Shown here: positions 47,801-48,137 of the stretch, in pieces | How positions within the stretch are numbered: the stretch's first letter is position 1 | Layout of the letters: each line of letters opens with the position of its first letter | Source: Aneurinibacillus aneurinilyticus ATCC 12856 | GTDB lineage: Bacteria > Bacillota > Bacilli > Aneurinibacillales > Aneurinibacillaceae | Length of the DNA stretch: 48,137 nt | Direction: 5' to 3' | Assembly: GCF_000466385.1 (NCBI RefSeq) | Contig: NZ_KE952917.1 | Location: 1-48,137 of the forward strand | Made by a program: the position numbers and the translations under genes | Notes under the pieces: generated by a model | What the model was told of the DNA's origin: nothing | What the model saw: the letters and a program-made list of their open reading frames with translations, nothing else | Database searches by the model: none

Positions 47801-48137
47801 CTACATTTCTTCTACAGCACTTTATGGATATCTCTTATTTTCACCATCATCTCAAAAGTTTCACGACGAGATGAATTTTCTATTCATTCAAAATAATCCA
47901 CCGATTGTTCCATTCATTTTTCGATTTGACTATAATAAAAACAGAACTATATTCATATATATTTTTTGTTTCAAATCTCATTTTCATTACTTTAATACTA
48001 TGTATGCATAAATGGACAGAAAAGAGTGACTCGTACGGCGTGCGTCCCCTTTGTTTTTCTCGTGTGGAGCGTGTGGCGTCAAGGACGAAATTGACCGGCA
48101 ACGGTCTCCCGCATCGAGAAGCCCAGATGTTTTGCCG
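47801..48137. other. gene-poor right edge with a composition change
   Basis: No gene is supported. Bases 47801-48010 are AT-rich with ATTCATATATA-type runs. From about 48030 the sequence becomes clearly GC-richer (for example GTACGGCGTGCGTCCCC) up to the edge. A 73-codon minus-strand frame across this junction has no good ribosome-binding site and is not called. Confidence 0.4.

Noticed and set aside
47880-48101. 73-codon minus-strand frame at the right edge
   Set aside because: No ribosome-binding site was seen and it crosses a sharp composition change; it is likely fortuitous.

Overview
The window comes from a low-to-mid GC, endospore-forming Firmicute of the Bacillales. The gene set and order (S10-spc-alpha ribosomal cluster, ecfA1/A2/T, truA, rplM/rpsI, then ybaK, cwlD, salA/mrp, gerD, kbaA, pdaB and an rRNA operon) match the Bacillus subtilis arrangement. 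Protein-level impressions and the neighbouring gene content suggest Paenibacillaceae, perhaps Aneurinibacillus or Brevibacillus. That genus-level guess is inference; no database search was possible.

Layout. (1) 1-2951: the promoter and leader end of an rRNA operon running off the left edge, a small hypothetical gene, a SpoIIM-family membrane protein, pdaB and kbaA. (2) 3155-6528: sporulation and germination genes gerD, salA/mrp, cwlD and ybaK, separated by strong intrinsic terminators. (3) 6660-26399: a long minus-strand block of ribosomal proteins, RNA polymerase alpha, IF-1, Map, Adk, SecY, the energising module of an ECF vitamin transporter, and TruA. It is driven by tandem sigma-A promoters before rpsJ, with probable internal promoters before rpoA, infA and rplM. 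(4) 26400-34731: an accessory stretch that replaces the str operon/tuf genes expected upstream of rpsJ. It holds a small ORF, a DUF2087 regulator, a YhcN/YlaJ-type lipoprotein, a Tat-linked GMC oxidoreductase operon with its own TatA, a HemAT-type globin-coupled chemoreceptor, a membrane-anchored unknown and a UPF0316 protein. (5) 34735-40019: a tightly coupled five-gene operon (UDP-glucose dehydrogenase, sugar nucleotidyltransferase, atypical protein kinase, GT4 glycosyltransferase, HipA-like kinase). Its make-up recalls the spore-coat polysaccharide operons of B. subtilis. (6) 40220-46777: a complete glycerol/glycerol-3-phosphate regulon in the order glpP-glpT-glpF-glpK-glpD. Three leaders each carry a terminator preceded by the same short sequence motif, the likely GlpP antitermination target. 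(7) 46795-48137: a decayed chemoreceptor-like pseudogene, two small genes of unknown function and an edge region of different composition.

How it works together. The left half is core translation machinery joined to genes for spore cortex maturation and germination. The right half handles carbon and redox supply (glycerol regulon, Tat-exported dehydrogenase), oxygen sensing (HemAT) and probably surface glycan synthesis. The most unusual systems are the glycosylation operon with two kinase-fold proteins, the GMC/subunit-3/TatA unit that lacks a cytochrome subunit, and the repeated GlpP leader motif.
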